This document shows positions 16,609 through 26,030 of a stretch of 64,000 nucleotides of DNA, piece by piece (position 1 is the stretch's first letter; each line of letters starts with the position of its first letter). The position numbers and the translations under genes were made by a program. The notes beneath the pieces are model-generated. The model ran no database searches, was not told the origin of the DNA, and saw only the letters and a program-made list of their open reading frames with translations. This stretch comes from Streptomyces venezuelae (lineage in GTDB: Bacteria; Actinomycetota; Actinomycetes; Streptomycetales; Streptomycetaceae). The stretch covers positions 496,001 through 560,000 of the forward strand of contig NZ_CP029194.1 of NCBI RefSeq assembly GCF_008642375.1, in the 5' to 3' direction.

Positions 16609-16688
16609 CTTGCCAGGTGCACGCGGAGGGGGTCGGCTGGAGTACCCCCGGCCACTCGGTCGCCAGGTAGTCAAATTTGAGGAATGCA

Positions 16689-19600
16689 TTGTCGCTGTTG
16701 CACGGATCCGACGATTCCGCCCGCGAACTCACCCTTTTCTCCGCCGTCTTCCTTCCCGCCGATCCGCCCCGCGCGGGGAGGATCGCCTTCTGGTCACCGG
16801 ATGACGACGCGCTGCCGGACGGCGCCCCCGCGAACGCCGAGCTCACGGTCGTGGACGGCGACAGCCTCCGTCCCGTCACCGTCCCCGCGCACGCCCTCTC
16901 CGTCCGGGAGGCCCTGCCGCTGCTCGCCCGTGCCCGGTTCGCGGACTCCGCCTCGCCCTCCGCCGCGTTCTGGGGCGCCGCGTCGCTGCTCGCCCTGGAC
17001 CTCGTCGCACGCGGACTGCTGCTGCCGGGGGTGACTCCCGGCGACCACGACGCGTGGCGGGCCGGGCCGCTCGGTCCCGAGGAACTGGCGCGCCTGCGCA
17101 CCCTCGCGGCCTCGATGCCGCCGAGCGCCCACGCCGTACCCCTGTCCGCCGTCACCCTCACCACCGGGCCCGACTCCCCCGAGCCCGTGTCCTCCCGACC
17201 CGTGTCCTCCGGCGAGCCGCTGCTGCTCCCCGAACCCGAGGCGCTGCTCCGCGCGTTCACCGACGCGGTCGCGGACACGCTGCCCCGGACCCCCGCCGCC
17301 TCCCTCGCGGCGGGCGGGCCCGCCTTCGCGGCCGACGCGCCACAGTCCATCCCCGAACAGCGGCCCTGGGCCGCCGATGTGGCGGCGGGTCACGACGCGG
17401 GCGTACGGCTGTCGCTCCGGCTCGAACTCCCCGGCTTCACCGCCGAGGCGAGCGAGGCGCCCGCCTTCCGCGCGGTCCTCCAGCTGCACGGCGTCGCCGA
17501 CCCGACGCTGGTCGCGGACGCGGCGGAGGTCTGGGCGGGATCCGGCACGACGGCCGGCGCCTTCGGCCCGCGGGCCCGGATCGACGCGCTCCTCGCGCTG
17601 CGGCGCGCCTCCCGCGCCTGGCCGCCCCTGGCCCCGCTCCTCACCGCGGCCGTACCCGACACCGTCGAGCTCGCCGACGAGGAGGTCGCGGAGCTCCTCG
17701 GCCCGGCGGCCCGGGCCCTCGCGGCGACCGGCGTCCAGGTCCACTGGCCGCGCGAACTCGCCGACCGGCTCACCGCCCAGGCGGTGATCGGCCCGTCGGC
17801 CACGGCGGGCGAGGGGAACGGCACGGGACACGGAATCGGCGACGCGCCGGACGCAGGCCACGGCGTTCCGGACGGAAACCCCTCCGACACGCCGGACGGC
17901 GCGCACGGTCCGGTCGGCGGTTCGCTCCCCTCCTTCCTCTCCGCCGACGCCCTGCTCGCCTTCAACTGGCGCTTCGCGGTGGGCGGGCACGAGCTGACGC
18001 GGGCCGAGCTCGACCGGCTCGCCGAGGCCGGGCGTCCCCTCGTCCGCCTGCGGGACCGCTGGGTGCTCGTCGACCCGGCCGAGGTGCTCCGCGCCCGCGC
18101 CCAGCAGGACCGCAAGGTCACTCCGGTCGACGCCCTCGCGGCCGTCCTGACCGGCACGACCGAGGTGGACGGCCGCGCCGTCGAGGTGGCGGCGTCCGGC
18201 TGGCTGGAACGGTTGCGGGAGCGGATCGCCGACCCCGAGGGCGGCCGCCCGGAGATCGCGCAGCCCGCCGCGCTCGCCGCGAACCTGCGCGACTACCAGC
18301 TGCGCGGGCTCGACTGGCTCCACCGGATGACCTCCCTCGGCCTCGGCGGCTGTCTCGCCGACGACATGGGCCTCGGCAAGACGATCACGGTCATCGCGCT
18401 CCATCTGCACCGCCAGTCCGACCCGGCCTCGGCCGGGCCCACGCTGGTCGTCTGCCCGACCTCGCTCATGGGCAACTGGCAGCGGGAGATCGAGAAGTTC
18501 GCGCCCGGCACGCGGGTCCGCCGCTTCCACGGCGCCGCGCGTGACCTGGAGGGCGTCGCCGACGGCGACTTCGTCCTCACCACGTACGGCACGATGCGGC
18601 TCGACACCGAGCGGCTCGCCGGGCGGAGCTGGGGACTCCTCGTCGCGGACGAGGCGCAGCACGTCAAGAACCCGTACTCGGCGACCGCGCGTGCGCTGCG
18701 GACGATCGGGGCACGCGCGCGCGTGGCGCTGTCCGGCACCCCGGTGGAGAACAACCTCTCCGAGCTGTGGGCGATCCTCGACTGGACGACCCCGGGCCTG
18801 CTCGGCAGTCTCGGGGCCTTCCGTACGCGCTTCGCCGCCGCCGTCGAGGGCGGCGGGAACCCGGCCGCCGCCGAACGGCTCGGCGCGCTGGTCCGCCCCT
18901 TCCTGCTGCGCCGCCGGAAGTCCGACCCGGGCATCGCGCCGGAGCTGCCGCCGAAGACGGAGACCGACCGGGCCGTCTCGCTGACGCCGGAACAGGCCGG
19001 TCTGTACGAGGCGGTGGTGCGCGAGACCCTGGAGTCGATCGCCGGCGCCCAGGGCATGGAGCGCCGCGGGCTCGTCGTGAAGCTGCTGACCGGCCTCAAG
19101 CAGATCTGCAACCACCCCGCCCAGTACCTCAAGGAGGACCGGCCGACGATCGAGGGCCGCTCGGGCAAGCTGGAGCTGCTCGACGAACTGCTCGACACGA
19201 TCCTCGCCGAGGGCGCGAGCACCCTGGTCTTCACCCAGTACGTGGGGATGGCCCGGCTCCTGGAGACGCACCTCGCGGCGCGGGGCGTGCGGACGCAGTT
19301 CCTGCACGGCGGCACGCCCGTCGCCGAGCGCGAGGCCATGGTGGCGCGGTTCCAGGACGGGGAGGTACCCGTCTTCCTGCTCTCGCTGAAGGCCGCCGGG
19401 ACCGGGCTCAACCTCACCCGGGCCGAGCACGTCGTGCACTACGACCGCTGGTGGAACCCGGCCGTGGAGGCGCAGGCCACCGACCGCGCGTACCGGATCG
19501 GGCAGGACCGGCCGGTGCAGGTGCACCGGCTGATCGCCGAGGGCACGATCGAGGACCGGATCGCCGCCATGCTCGACCGCAAGCGGGAGCTGGCGGACGC

Positions 19601-19697
19601 CGTCCTCGGGACCGGCGGGGACGCCCCGCCGGAGCTGACCGAACTGACCGACGCGGAGCTGGCTGAGCTCGTACGACTGCGAGGGGACGGACGATGA
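16689..19697 (+). CDS. SNF2-family DEAD/DEAH-type helicase
   Basis: A protein of about 1002 residues. The start is uncertain: TTG 16689 has a GAGGA site 5 bases upstream, while TTG 16677 gives four more residues without one. Residues 1-530 form the N-terminal region of bacterial SNF2 proteins (SNF2_N-associated, with a Gly/Asp-rich loop). The motor has Walker A ADDMGLGKT near residue 558, motif II DEAQHVKN near 655, SGTPVENNLSELW, and in the second lobe FTQYVGMARLLETHL and a DRWWNPAVEAQATDRAYRIGQ arginine-finger region. It is an ATP-driven DNA translocase. Its stop overlaps the SWIM-protein start (ATGA), so the two are a coupled pair. Confidence 0.93.
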   Translation: MSLLHGSDDSARELTLFSAVFLPADPPRAGRIAFWSPDDDALPDGAPANAELTVVDGDSLRPVTVPAHALSVREALPLLARARFADSASPSAAFWGAASLLALDLVARGLLLPGVTPGDHDAWRAGPLGPEELARLRTLAASMPPSAHAVPLSAVTLTTGPDSPEPVSSRPVSSGEPLLLPEPEALLRAFTDAVADTLPRTPAASLAAGGPAFAADAPQSIPEQRPWAADVAAGHDAGVRLSLRLELPGFTAEASEAPAFRAVLQLHGVADPTLVADAAEVWAGSGTTAGAFGPRARIDALLALRRASRAWPPLAPLLTAAVPDTVELADEEVAELLGPAARALAATGVQVHWPRELADRLTAQAVIGPSATAGEGNGTGHGIGDAPDAGHGVPDGNPSDTPDGAHGPVGGSLPSFLSADALLAFNWRFAVGGHELTRAELDRLAEAGRPLVRLRDRWVLVDPAEVLRARAQQDRKVTPVDALAAVLTGTTEVDGRAVEVAASGWLERLRERIADPEGGRPEIAQPAALAANLRDYQLRGLDWLHRMTSLGLGGCLADDMGLGKTITVIALHLHRQSDPASAGPTLVVCPTSLMGNWQREIEKFAPGTRVRRFHGAARDLEGVADGDFVLTTYGTMRLDTERLAGRSWGLLVADEAQHVKNPYSATARALRTIGARARVALSGTPVENNLSELWAILDWTTPGLLGSLGAFRTRFAAAVEGGGNPAAAERLGALVRPFLLRRRKSDPGIAPELPPKTETDRAVSLTPEQAGLYEAVVRETLESIAGAQGMERRGLVVKLLTGLKQICNHPAQYLKEDRPTIEGRSGKLELLDELLDTILAEGASTLVFTQYVGMARLLETHLAARGVRTQFLHGGTPVAEREAMVARFQDGEVPVFLLSLKAAGTGLNLTRAEHVVHYDRWWNPAVEAQATDRAYRIGQDRPVQVHRLIAEGTIEDRIAAMLDRKRELADAVLGTGGDAPPELTELTDAELAELVRLRGDGR

Positions 19698-21070
19698 GCG
19701 AGTACGGAAACGGGCACGGGCACGGCGGCGACGAGCGGACCTTCGAGGCGCTGCCGCCCGCGAGGGGCTCGGCGTTCGCCAGGACCTGGTGGGGCCGGGC
19801 GTGGCTCAAGGCGCTGGAGGACACGGCGCTCGACGGCCAGCAGTTGAAGGCGGGGCGCAGGCACGCGCGCGCGGGCGCGGTGGGCTCCGTGTCGGTGCGC
19901 CCCGGCCGGATCACGGCGATCGTCAAGGACCGCGACGGCACCGCGCACCGCAGCGACGTGCTGGTGCGGGAGTTCACGGAGGAGGAGTGGGAGCGGCTGC
20001 TCGACCTGGCCGTGGACAGCGCCGGGCACATCGCGGCGCTTCTCGACCGCGAGATGCCGCCGCACCTGGTGGAGGACGCGGCGGTGACGGGGCTCGACCT
20101 GCTGCCCGGGATCGGCGATCTCGATCCGGAGTGCGGCTGCGAGGCGTGGGACCACTGTCCGCACACGTCGGCGCTCTGCTACCAGGTGGCGCGGCTGCTC
20201 GACGAGGACCCGTTCGTCCTGCTGCTGATGCGGGGGCGCGGGGAGCGGACCCTCCTCGACCAGCTGCAGACGCGCAGCGCGCGGCGTGCCGCGGCGCCTT
20301 CGGTGCGCGGCGGGAAGCACGGGTCCGGGGACGGGCCGGAGGACGGGGCCCTGGCGGAGGGCACCGGAGGCATGCCCGGCGTGTCGGCGGCCGAGGCGTA
20401 CGCGGCCAGGGGCATCCTGCCGCCGCTGCCGGTCCCGCCGAACGCCCTCCCGGCGCCGGGCGAACCGCCCTCGCTCGACACGGAGACCGATCCGCAGCCG
20501 GGGGTCGATCCGACTGCGCTCGAGTTCCTCGCGCAGGACGCGGCGGCCCGCGCGCACCGGATGCTCGTGGCGGCCCTCGGCGGCGGTGAGCCGGGCGAAA
20601 CCTCGCCGACGGTCGCGCAGGACGCGGCGCGCCTCGCCGCGGGGGCTCCCGCCTCCTGGATCACGGCGCGGCTCGCCGCCGGTTCGGGCAGGTCGCGGTC
20701 GGAGCTGGACGCGGCCGCGCGCGCGTGGCGGTTCGGTGGCGGCGCCGCCCTCTCCGTACTGGAGGAGGAGTGGGCGCCGGACGCCGAGACGCTCGTCCGT
20801 GCCGAGGCGCGGCTCGCGGAGTCCTGGGAGGACGGTGAGCGGCCCGTGCTGAGGCGCACGGCCGGCGGGCGCTGGACGGTGGTGGGCGCGGAGGCGCAGT
20901 TGCGGCTCGGTGCGGACGGCCGCTGGTGGCCGTACCTCAAGGCCGCCGGCCGTTGGTCCCCCGCGGGTCCGGCGGACCGCGATCCGGCATCGGCCCTGGC
21001 CACGGCACTCGCGGCCGGCACGACGGGAGCGGGCGGCGAGGGTGCCGCCGCTACCGGAGGAGGCCGGTGA
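19694..21070 (+). CDS. SWIM zinc-finger protein
   Basis: A 458-residue soluble protein coupled to the SNF2 helicase. The N-terminal part (AFARTWWGRAWLKALEDTALDG) is the usual start of this partner family. The SWIM zinc finger CGCEAWDHCPH (CxCx5CxH) lies near residue 147, followed by SALCYQVARLLDEDPFVLLLMRGRG. SWIM fingers bind DNA or proteins. The C-terminal half is Ala/Glu-rich with a repeated WRF/W-rich segment at the end. SNF2 plus SWIM pairs are common in actinobacteria; their role (repair, chromosome handling or defence) is not established. The 3' end overlaps the convergent septum-formation-like gene by 20 bases. Confidence 0.88.
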   Translation: MSEYGNGHGHGGDERTFEALPPARGSAFARTWWGRAWLKALEDTALDGQQLKAGRRHARAGAVGSVSVRPGRITAIVKDRDGTAHRSDVLVREFTEEEWERLLDLAVDSAGHIAALLDREMPPHLVEDAAVTGLDLLPGIGDLDPECGCEAWDHCPHTSALCYQVARLLDEDPFVLLLMRGRGERTLLDQLQTRSARRAAAPSVRGGKHGSGDGPEDGALAEGTGGMPGVSAAEAYAARGILPPLPVPPNALPAPGEPPSLDTETDPQPGVDPTALEFLAQDAAARAHRMLVAALGGGEPGETSPTVAQDAARLAAGAPASWITARLAAGSGRSRSELDAAARAWRFGGGAALSVLEEEWAPDAETLVRAEARLAESWEDGERPVLRRTAGGRWTVVGAEAQLRLGADGRWWPYLKAAGRWSPAGPADRDPASALATALAAGTTGAGGEGAAATGGGR

Positions 21071-21986
21071 GCTTCCGGCCGGTGGCGGAGGGGATGGCCA
21101 GGCTGCAGGCGACGGTGTCGGAGCCGAGCAGGTAACTGGTGCGGTAGGGGTACTGGACGAAGGTCGTCCAGCGGGTGCCGAGCGCCTGTCGGGCGGCCTT
21201 GTCGCGGAGGGGTACGCGGCAGAGTTCCGTGGCCGCTTCCCGTACCCCCGGGTCGTCGGCGAACGTGCCGGTGAGGCGGAGCCGGGTGACGAGCTCGGCG
21301 TCGTGCGGCGTGTCGCAGTCGCGCCGGAGGGCGGTGCCCGGCGTGGCGCGGTCGATGTCGAAGCAGTCGCCGACGCGCAGTGCCTCGAAGGAGACAGGAC
21401 GGGCGGGGGGCCGTGTCGGCGTCGGGGCCGTGGAGGCGGACGCGGACGGCTCGGTGGTGGCGGGAGCGGTGGTGGCGGTACGGAGGGAGTGCGGGGAGGC
21501 GCTGCCCTCCGGCGGGGCGGGGTGCCGGCCGGGTGCCGTGTGTGTCGGCGTGTCGGCCACGGGGTCGGGTGTCGCGGGCGCGCCGGTCGAGGGTGTGCCG
21601 GCCTTCGACGGCGTGCCCGGTTTCGAGGGCGACGGCGACACGGCGGCTCCGTCGTCAGGGGTGACGACCGGGGACGGTCCGGCCACCGGGCCGCCGCCCG
21701 CCCGTCCGTCGGCCGGTCCTTCGAGCTCCTCCCCGCCGCCGACGGCCATCACTCCGCCCACGACCAGTGCGGCCAGGACCAGCGGGACGAGCGGCACGCC
21801 GAACCAGCGGGCGTGCCGGGCGGCCGGCCCGGGCCGGGGCGCTCCGAGGCGTACGACACGTGACCACGCGGGAGCGGTGAGCCGCTCGGTGGGGTCGGGC
21901 CCGGTGAGGCGGGGCTCGGCTGAGGGGGACACAGCAGGTCGGCGGTCCGGCGGTGGAGGGGTGGTCGGCTGGTGCGGCACGTACAC
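21051..21986 (-). CDS. Septum-formation-domain membrane protein
   Basis: About 311 residues from GTG 21986; the start is uncertain because no clear ribosome site is visible. A cytoplasmic Pro-rich N-terminus of about 60 residues is followed by one membrane helix (VPLVPLVLAALVVGGVMAVGG) and a long Pro/Ser/Thr/Ala-rich outside stalk of about 120 residues. The C-terminal folded part has VGDCFDIDRATPG, LRRDCDTPHDAELVTRL and later Cys residues, matching the septum-formation-type domain of actinobacterial membrane proteins (one Cys near the VGDCF and one in the C-x-xPHD motif likely pair). Single-pass orientation with the domain outside is inferred. It ends inside the 3' end of the SWIM gene. Confidence 0.75.
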   Translation of the reverse strand: MYVPHQPTTPPPPDRRPAVSPSAEPRLTGPDPTERLTAPAWSRVVRLGAPRPGPAARHARWFGVPLVPLVLAALVVGGVMAVGGGEELEGPADGRAGGGPVAGPSPVVTPDDGAAVSPSPSKPGTPSKAGTPSTGAPATPDPVADTPTHTAPGRHPAPPEGSASPHSLRTATTAPATTEPSASASTAPTPTRPPARPVSFEALRVGDCFDIDRATPGTALRRDCDTPHDAELVTRLRLTGTFADDPGVREAATELCRVPLRDKAARQALGTRWTTFVQYPYRTSYLLGSDTVACSLAIPSATGRKLTGLLR

Positions 21987-22135
21987 CAGGGTTGCCTGTC
22001 GACGGCCGTGAGGCGAGTGATCACGGGGCGCTGAGTACGGCCTGTACAGAATCGTGACCATCGCCGAGCACGTCCGGGGGCGTCTTGTCCGGTGATCGCC
22101 GGAATCGTCCCCTCCCCTGCCGGGGGGCTCGTGTC

Positions 22136-22990
22136 CTACAGACCGAGCTGGCGCTCCGCGCCCTCGACGGTCTGGGCGAGGAGCACGGCGATGGTCATGG
22201 GGCCGACGCCGCCGGGGACCGGGGTGATGAGGGAGGCGCGCTCGGCTGCGGACGCGAAGTCGACGTCGCCGATGTTGCCCGGGTTGTAGCCGGCGTCGAC
22301 GACGACGGCGCCGGGCTTGATGTCCTCGCCCTTGATGAAGTTCGGCTTGCCCACGGCCGCCACCAGGATGTCGGCCTCCCGTATGACGGAGGAGAGGTCC
22401 TTGGTGCGGGAGTGGCAGTAGGTGACGGTGGCGTCGCGGCCGAGGAGGAGCAGACCGGCCGGCTTGCCGAGGATGGCGCTGCGCCCGACGACGACGGCCC
22501 GCTTGCCGCTCGGTTCGACGTCGTACGCGTCGAGGAGGCGCATGATGCCGCCGGGCGTGCAGGAGACGAAGCCGGGCAGCCCGAAGCCCATGGCGGCGAA
22601 GGAGGCCATGGTGACCCCGTCGACGTCCTTCTCCGGCGCGATGGCCTCGAAGGCGGCGCGCTCGTCGATGTGCGGGCCGACCGGGTGCTGCAGCAGGATG
22701 CCGTGGACCTCGGGATCCTCCGACAGCGCGGTGATCGCGGCGACCAGTTCCTCGGTCGTCGTGGTGGCGGGCAGCTCGACGTGCTTGGAGCGGATGCCGG
22801 CCTTCGCGCAGCGGTTCTGCTTCATCTTCACGTACGTCACGGAGGCCGGGTCGGCCCCGACCAGGACGGTCGCGAGGCACGGCGTGACGCCGGTGCGGCG
22901 GGTGACCTCGGCGGCGCGCGCGGCGGTCTCCTCGACCGTGCGGCGGGCGAGGGCGGTGCCGTCCATGAGGGTGGCGGTGCTGGTGGACAT
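22136..22990 (-). CDS. folD: Bifunctional methylenetetrahydrofolate dehydrogenase/cyclohydrolase FolD
   Basis: A 284-residue cytosolic enzyme that converts methylene-tetrahydrofolate to formyl-tetrahydrofolate in one-carbon metabolism. Visible motifs are YVKMKQ with the catalytic Lys, GILLQHPVGPHID, PEKDVDGVT, TPGGIMRLL, the NADP-binding VVVGRSAILGKPAG and the C-terminal TPVPGGVGPMTIAVLL. The ATG at 22990 has AGGAG 6 bases upstream and gives the family length. It is monocistronic, downstream of the lipase gene on the same strand. Confidence 0.97.
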   Translation of the reverse strand: MSTSTATLMDGTALARRTVEETAARAAEVTRRTGVTPCLATVLVGADPASVTYVKMKQNRCAKAGIRSKHVELPATTTTEELVAAITALSEDPEVHGILLQHPVGPHIDERAAFEAIAPEKDVDGVTMASFAAMGFGLPGFVSCTPGGIMRLLDAYDVEPSGKRAVVVGRSAILGKPAGLLLLGRDATVTYCHSRTKDLSSVIREADILVAAVGKPNFIKGEDIKPGAVVVDAGYNPGNIGDVDFASAAERASLITPVPGGVGPMTIAVLLAQTVEGAERQLGL

Positions 22991-23160
22991 GGTGACTCCT
23001 GGGCGTCGTGTCTGACGGATGGTTCGCCCAGGCGCACGGCATCGGCACGGCCGCACCGCTCGGGTGCGCTCCGCCCGGGCCGCTCCCCGGTGGTGATCCA
23101 CCTCAAGCGCCAGTCACGGCCCGCGCCCACTCTACGTCCTCCCTGCCGGGGCCCGGGGGG

Positions 23161-23184
23161 CCGGGGGCCGGGCCCGGTCCCCGG
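23161..23184 (-). terminator. Possible terminator of the lipase gene
   Basis: A near-perfect 24-base GC palindrome (CCGGGGGCCGGG against CCCGGTCCCCGG, one G-T pair) begins 33 bases past the lipase stop. No T-run follows, which is common in Streptomyces, so its role is uncertain. Confidence 0.4.
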
Positions 23185-23216
23185 TCAGGGCGGCGCATGC
23201 GCTGTGGTCAGGACGC

Positions 23217-24572
23217 TCAGGCCGCCGGCACCGGCTGCTCCGGGGCCAGCGAGTTGCCCCCGGGGATGTCGCCGCAGTCGGACGGGGCGGTCCTGCCCGC
23301 GAACCGGTCGTCGAGCCAGTCGATCGCGCGCGGTGCCCAGACGACGGGCACGCCGTTGTGGCTGAGCAGGTTGAACTGCTGGTACGCGATGGAGTCGTTG
23401 CCGGTGGCGCAGTACTGACGGGCCAGGGCTCGCACGTCCCCGGCGACCATGACCGCGTCGCCGGTGCCGATGCCCGGCGGGTCGGCGAAGGTCCCTTCGA
23501 GGACGCCACCGTTGCCCTGGGCGATGAACCCGGGGATGGTCGGGGTGGCGGCCGAGCCGAGGTTGATCCTGTTCACCGCGTCGACGAACTCGGGCACCGA
23601 GTTCGCGTCGGCGTACTGCGGCTTCGCCATCTTCTTCCAGGTCAGCCCGGGGTAGTGGCCGAGCGCGTCGAGGATCGAGCCGTGCTCGAGCTCCTCGTAC
23701 ACCTGCTTGCCGTAGTCGTTCAGGTACTGCTTGAGGTCGATGTCGTAGGAGCGGGAGACGCCGATCACCGCCATGGGGATGACTCCCGACCACACGAGGG
23801 AGCCGTCCACGTACCGCAGGTTGTGCGCGGGGGCCACGAGCAGGCCGCCCTCGGCGAAGCCGACCAACTGCCGGTTCACGTCCGGCGCGTAGGCCGGTGC
23901 CATCGCGGCTGCCCAGTTCGTGGCGATGGCGCCGCCGGAGTAGCCCATGAGACCGAACCTGGTGCCGGCGCTCAGCCCCGTCTCCCCGGACCGGGTCGCG
24001 GCACGGATCGAGTCCAGGGTGTTGGTGCCGTACTCGGGCCCCGCGGCGAAGTTCGCCCGTTGTCCCTGGGTGTCCGGGATGACGAGGGTGTAGCCCTTCG
24101 CGAGCAGCGGCGCCATGAAGAGCGCCTCGGCGTTCGGGATCACGCCGCCGAGGGTGAGGTTTCCGGCGATCGCGCGGGACGGCCCGTCCTCCGGGTTCAG
24201 CGAGTCGTAGAAGGACTGGTAGGACACGGCCTTGCTGCCGTCGCCCGTGAGGCTGCGCACCACCGTGGTCACGTTGGCGGACGGTCGCCCCTGGGCGTCG
24301 GTGCTGCGGTAGAGCAGCTGGATCGCCTTCAGCGGCGTGGGTACGCCGACGAGGTGGTACTGCAGCGTCCGCGTCTTCAGGACGGTGCCCGGTGCGAACG
24401 ACGACAGGGGCTCGCTGCCCTCGTAGGCGTAGAACGGGTCGGTGGCGGCGGTTGCGGTCGTCGTCGGCGCGGATTCGGTGGTGGTGGCCGCGGTGGCCGC
24501 CGGAGCGGCGGTCAGGGCCGCCGTGGCGAGGGCCGCCGTGACGGCGATCAGCCGGACTCCTGGCTTGGACAT
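23217..24572 (-). CDS. Secreted lipase-family protein (LIP family)
   Basis: A 451-residue exported alpha/beta hydrolase. Start at ATG 24572 behind GGGGGAA. Residues 1-28 are a signal peptide (VRLIAVTAALATAALTAAPA type) ending near ATAA. The mature protein has DPFYAYEGSEPLSSFAPGTVLKTR at its start and the nucleophile elbow GYSGG (FGLMGYSGGAIATNW) of the secretory-lipase (LIP) family; Asp and His of the triad fit the DDRF/ NGVPVVW and C-terminal regions. It probably cleaves esters outside the cell. It is transcribed divergently from the PucR-type regulator at 24749, suggesting the latter controls it. Confidence 0.88.
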   Translation of the reverse strand: MSKPGVRLIAVTAALATAALTAAPAATAATTTESAPTTTATAATDPFYAYEGSEPLSSFAPGTVLKTRTLQYHLVGVPTPLKAIQLLYRSTDAQGRPSANVTTVVRSLTGDGSKAVSYQSFYDSLNPEDGPSRAIAGNLTLGGVIPNAEALFMAPLLAKGYTLVIPDTQGQRANFAAGPEYGTNTLDSIRAATRSGETGLSAGTRFGLMGYSGGAIATNWAAAMAPAYAPDVNRQLVGFAEGGLLVAPAHNLRYVDGSLVWSGVIPMAVIGVSRSYDIDLKQYLNDYGKQVYEELEHGSILDALGHYPGLTWKKMAKPQYADANSVPEFVDAVNRINLGSAATPTIPGFIAQGNGGVLEGTFADPPGIGTGDAVMVAGDVRALARQYCATGNDSIAYQQFNLLSHNGVPVVWAPRAIDWLDDRFAGRTAPSDCGDIPGGNSLAPEQPVPAA

Positions 24573-24655
24573 GATTCCCCCGGTTCGTGGAACGGCATCA
24601 CGATGGGCGGTGCGGTTGCGGTCCGCACACGTCTGGTGGTCCGCCGAATGGCGTG

Positions 24656-24673
24656 TTACCAACTGGTAGGTAA
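24656..24673. promoter_or_regulatory. Nested inverted repeat in the lipase/regulator divergent gap
   Basis: TACCA-AC-TGGTA is an inverted repeat, flanked by an outer TTACC/GGTAA pair. It lies 84 bases upstream of the lipase start and 76 bases upstream of the regulator start, as expected for a shared operator. Confidence 0.45.
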
Positions 24674-24748
24674 TATCCCGGAAACCATCATGGCGACGGT
24701 CCGGGGCGCTGTCCCCGGGGCGAAGCACAGAGATTCGTGAGGTGGATT

Positions 24749-26023
24749 GTGATCGCGTCCAACGCCGCGGAACCCGACCCGGCGCCGCAGTTGGGCGGTA
24801 TCCCGGTCCACAAGCGGCTGTTGGACGCCTCGCCGACGCTGGCGCCCGCGGTGATGGCCCGGCTCGTCGAGCAGCTTCCCTCGTACGGGGCGCTGCCGAA
24901 GGAGCAGCTTCGCGGCGAGACCGCCCAGGCGGTGGACCGCGGCCTCCGCACCTTCATCGAGGTGCTGCGCACCGGCGAACCGCCGGAGGAGTCGGAGTTG
25001 GCCAGGATCCGGGAGTCGTCGGCCCGACGCGCCGACGAGGGGATCCCGCTGGAAGCCGTCGTCGGCGCCTACCACTTCGGGGCGGAGGCGTGCGTGGACC
25101 GGGTCCTGTCGGCCGCCGAGCCGGAAGACCTGCCCGACGTCCTGCTGGTGCAGCGCCAACTGCTCCGCTACCTGCGGCTGGTGAGCTGTGCGGTCGCGGC
25201 CGGATACGTGGAGGAGCGGCAGACCGCACTCGGAGACGAGCAGGTCGCCCGGCAGTCGCTGCTGTCCCGGCTCCTCGAGGGCGGCGACCCGCGGGCCGCG
25301 GCCGACCGCGCCGGCATCCGGCTGCCGCCCCGCTATCTCGTCCTGGGCATCTTCATGGGCCCGCACCCGGACGAGCTGAGGCCCGAGGTGAACAGCGCCG
25401 TCGCCGTGCGCCGCAAACTCCGGCGGCTGCGCAACGAGTTGCAGCGCCGGACGCCGGGCGTCCCGCTGTCCGTGCTGTCCGCCGACGGCGGTCTCGCCCT
25501 CGTACCGGACGAGACGCCGGCCCCCGGCCCGGTCCGCGCGGACCGGGACCGGCTCGCCCGGCTGGTCGAGGAGCTCAGCCGGATGTGCGGCGCAGAGCTG
25601 CTGGTGGCGGCGGCCGCCGCGGCGCCGGAGGGCGTCGCGGACGCGGCCCGGCTCGTGGGCGAGATACGGCAGGTGGCGAAGGCGTCCGGCCGTGGCCCCG
25701 GGCTGTATCTGCTCGACGACGTGCTGCTGGAGTACCAGTTGAGCCGGCCGAGTCCGGCCAGCGAAGCGCTCGCCGCCCTGCTCGGCCCACTGGCGGAGCG
25801 CCCGGAGCTGCTCGACACCCTGCGCACCTACCTTGCCTGCGGCATCGACCGCCGCCAGGCCGCGGCCCGGCTCCAGATCCACCCGAACACGGTGGACTAC
25901 CGCCTGCGCAGCGCCACGAAACTCACCGGCCTCGACGCCGCCCGGGGCGCCGACCAACTGACGCTGCGCGCCGCACTGGCCGCCCACGACGCCCTGCGGC
26001 AAGGCGAGTTCGACACGGACTGA
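24749..26023 (+). CDS. PucR/CdaR-type helix-turn-helix regulator
   Basis: A 424-residue transcription factor. GTG 24749 is chosen (GAGGTGG just upstream); GTG 24737 would add four residues. The first 160 residues are the helical N-terminal domain common in Streptomyces PucR-type proteins (ELARIRESSARRADEGIPLEAVVGAYHFGAEA), the middle is a GGDEF-like degenerate domain, and the C-terminal HTH_30 is clear (GIDRRQAAARLQIHPNTVDYRLRSATKLTG). It is divergent from the secreted lipase gene, its likely target, and convergent with a paralogue whose stop is 7 bases away. The ligand is unknown. Confidence 0.88.
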   Translation: MIASNAAEPDPAPQLGGIPVHKRLLDASPTLAPAVMARLVEQLPSYGALPKEQLRGETAQAVDRGLRTFIEVLRTGEPPEESELARIRESSARRADEGIPLEAVVGAYHFGAEACVDRVLSAAEPEDLPDVLLVQRQLLRYLRLVSCAVAAGYVEERQTALGDEQVARQSLLSRLLEGGDPRAAADRAGIRLPPRYLVLGIFMGPHPDELRPEVNSAVAVRRKLRRLRNELQRRTPGVPLSVLSADGGLALVPDETPAPGPVRADRDRLARLVEELSRMCGAELLVAAAAAAPEGVADAARLVGEIRQVAKASGRGPGLYLLDDVLLEYQLSRPSPASEALAALLGPLAERPELLDTLRTYLACGIDRRQAAARLQIHPNTVDYRLRSATKLTGLDAARGADQLTLRAALAAHDALRQGEFDTD

Positions 26024-26030
26024 CGGTGCG

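Noticed and set aside
16794..19526. Minus-strand frame of 910 codons
   Set aside because: Mirror of the SNF2 gene; no recognisable motif.
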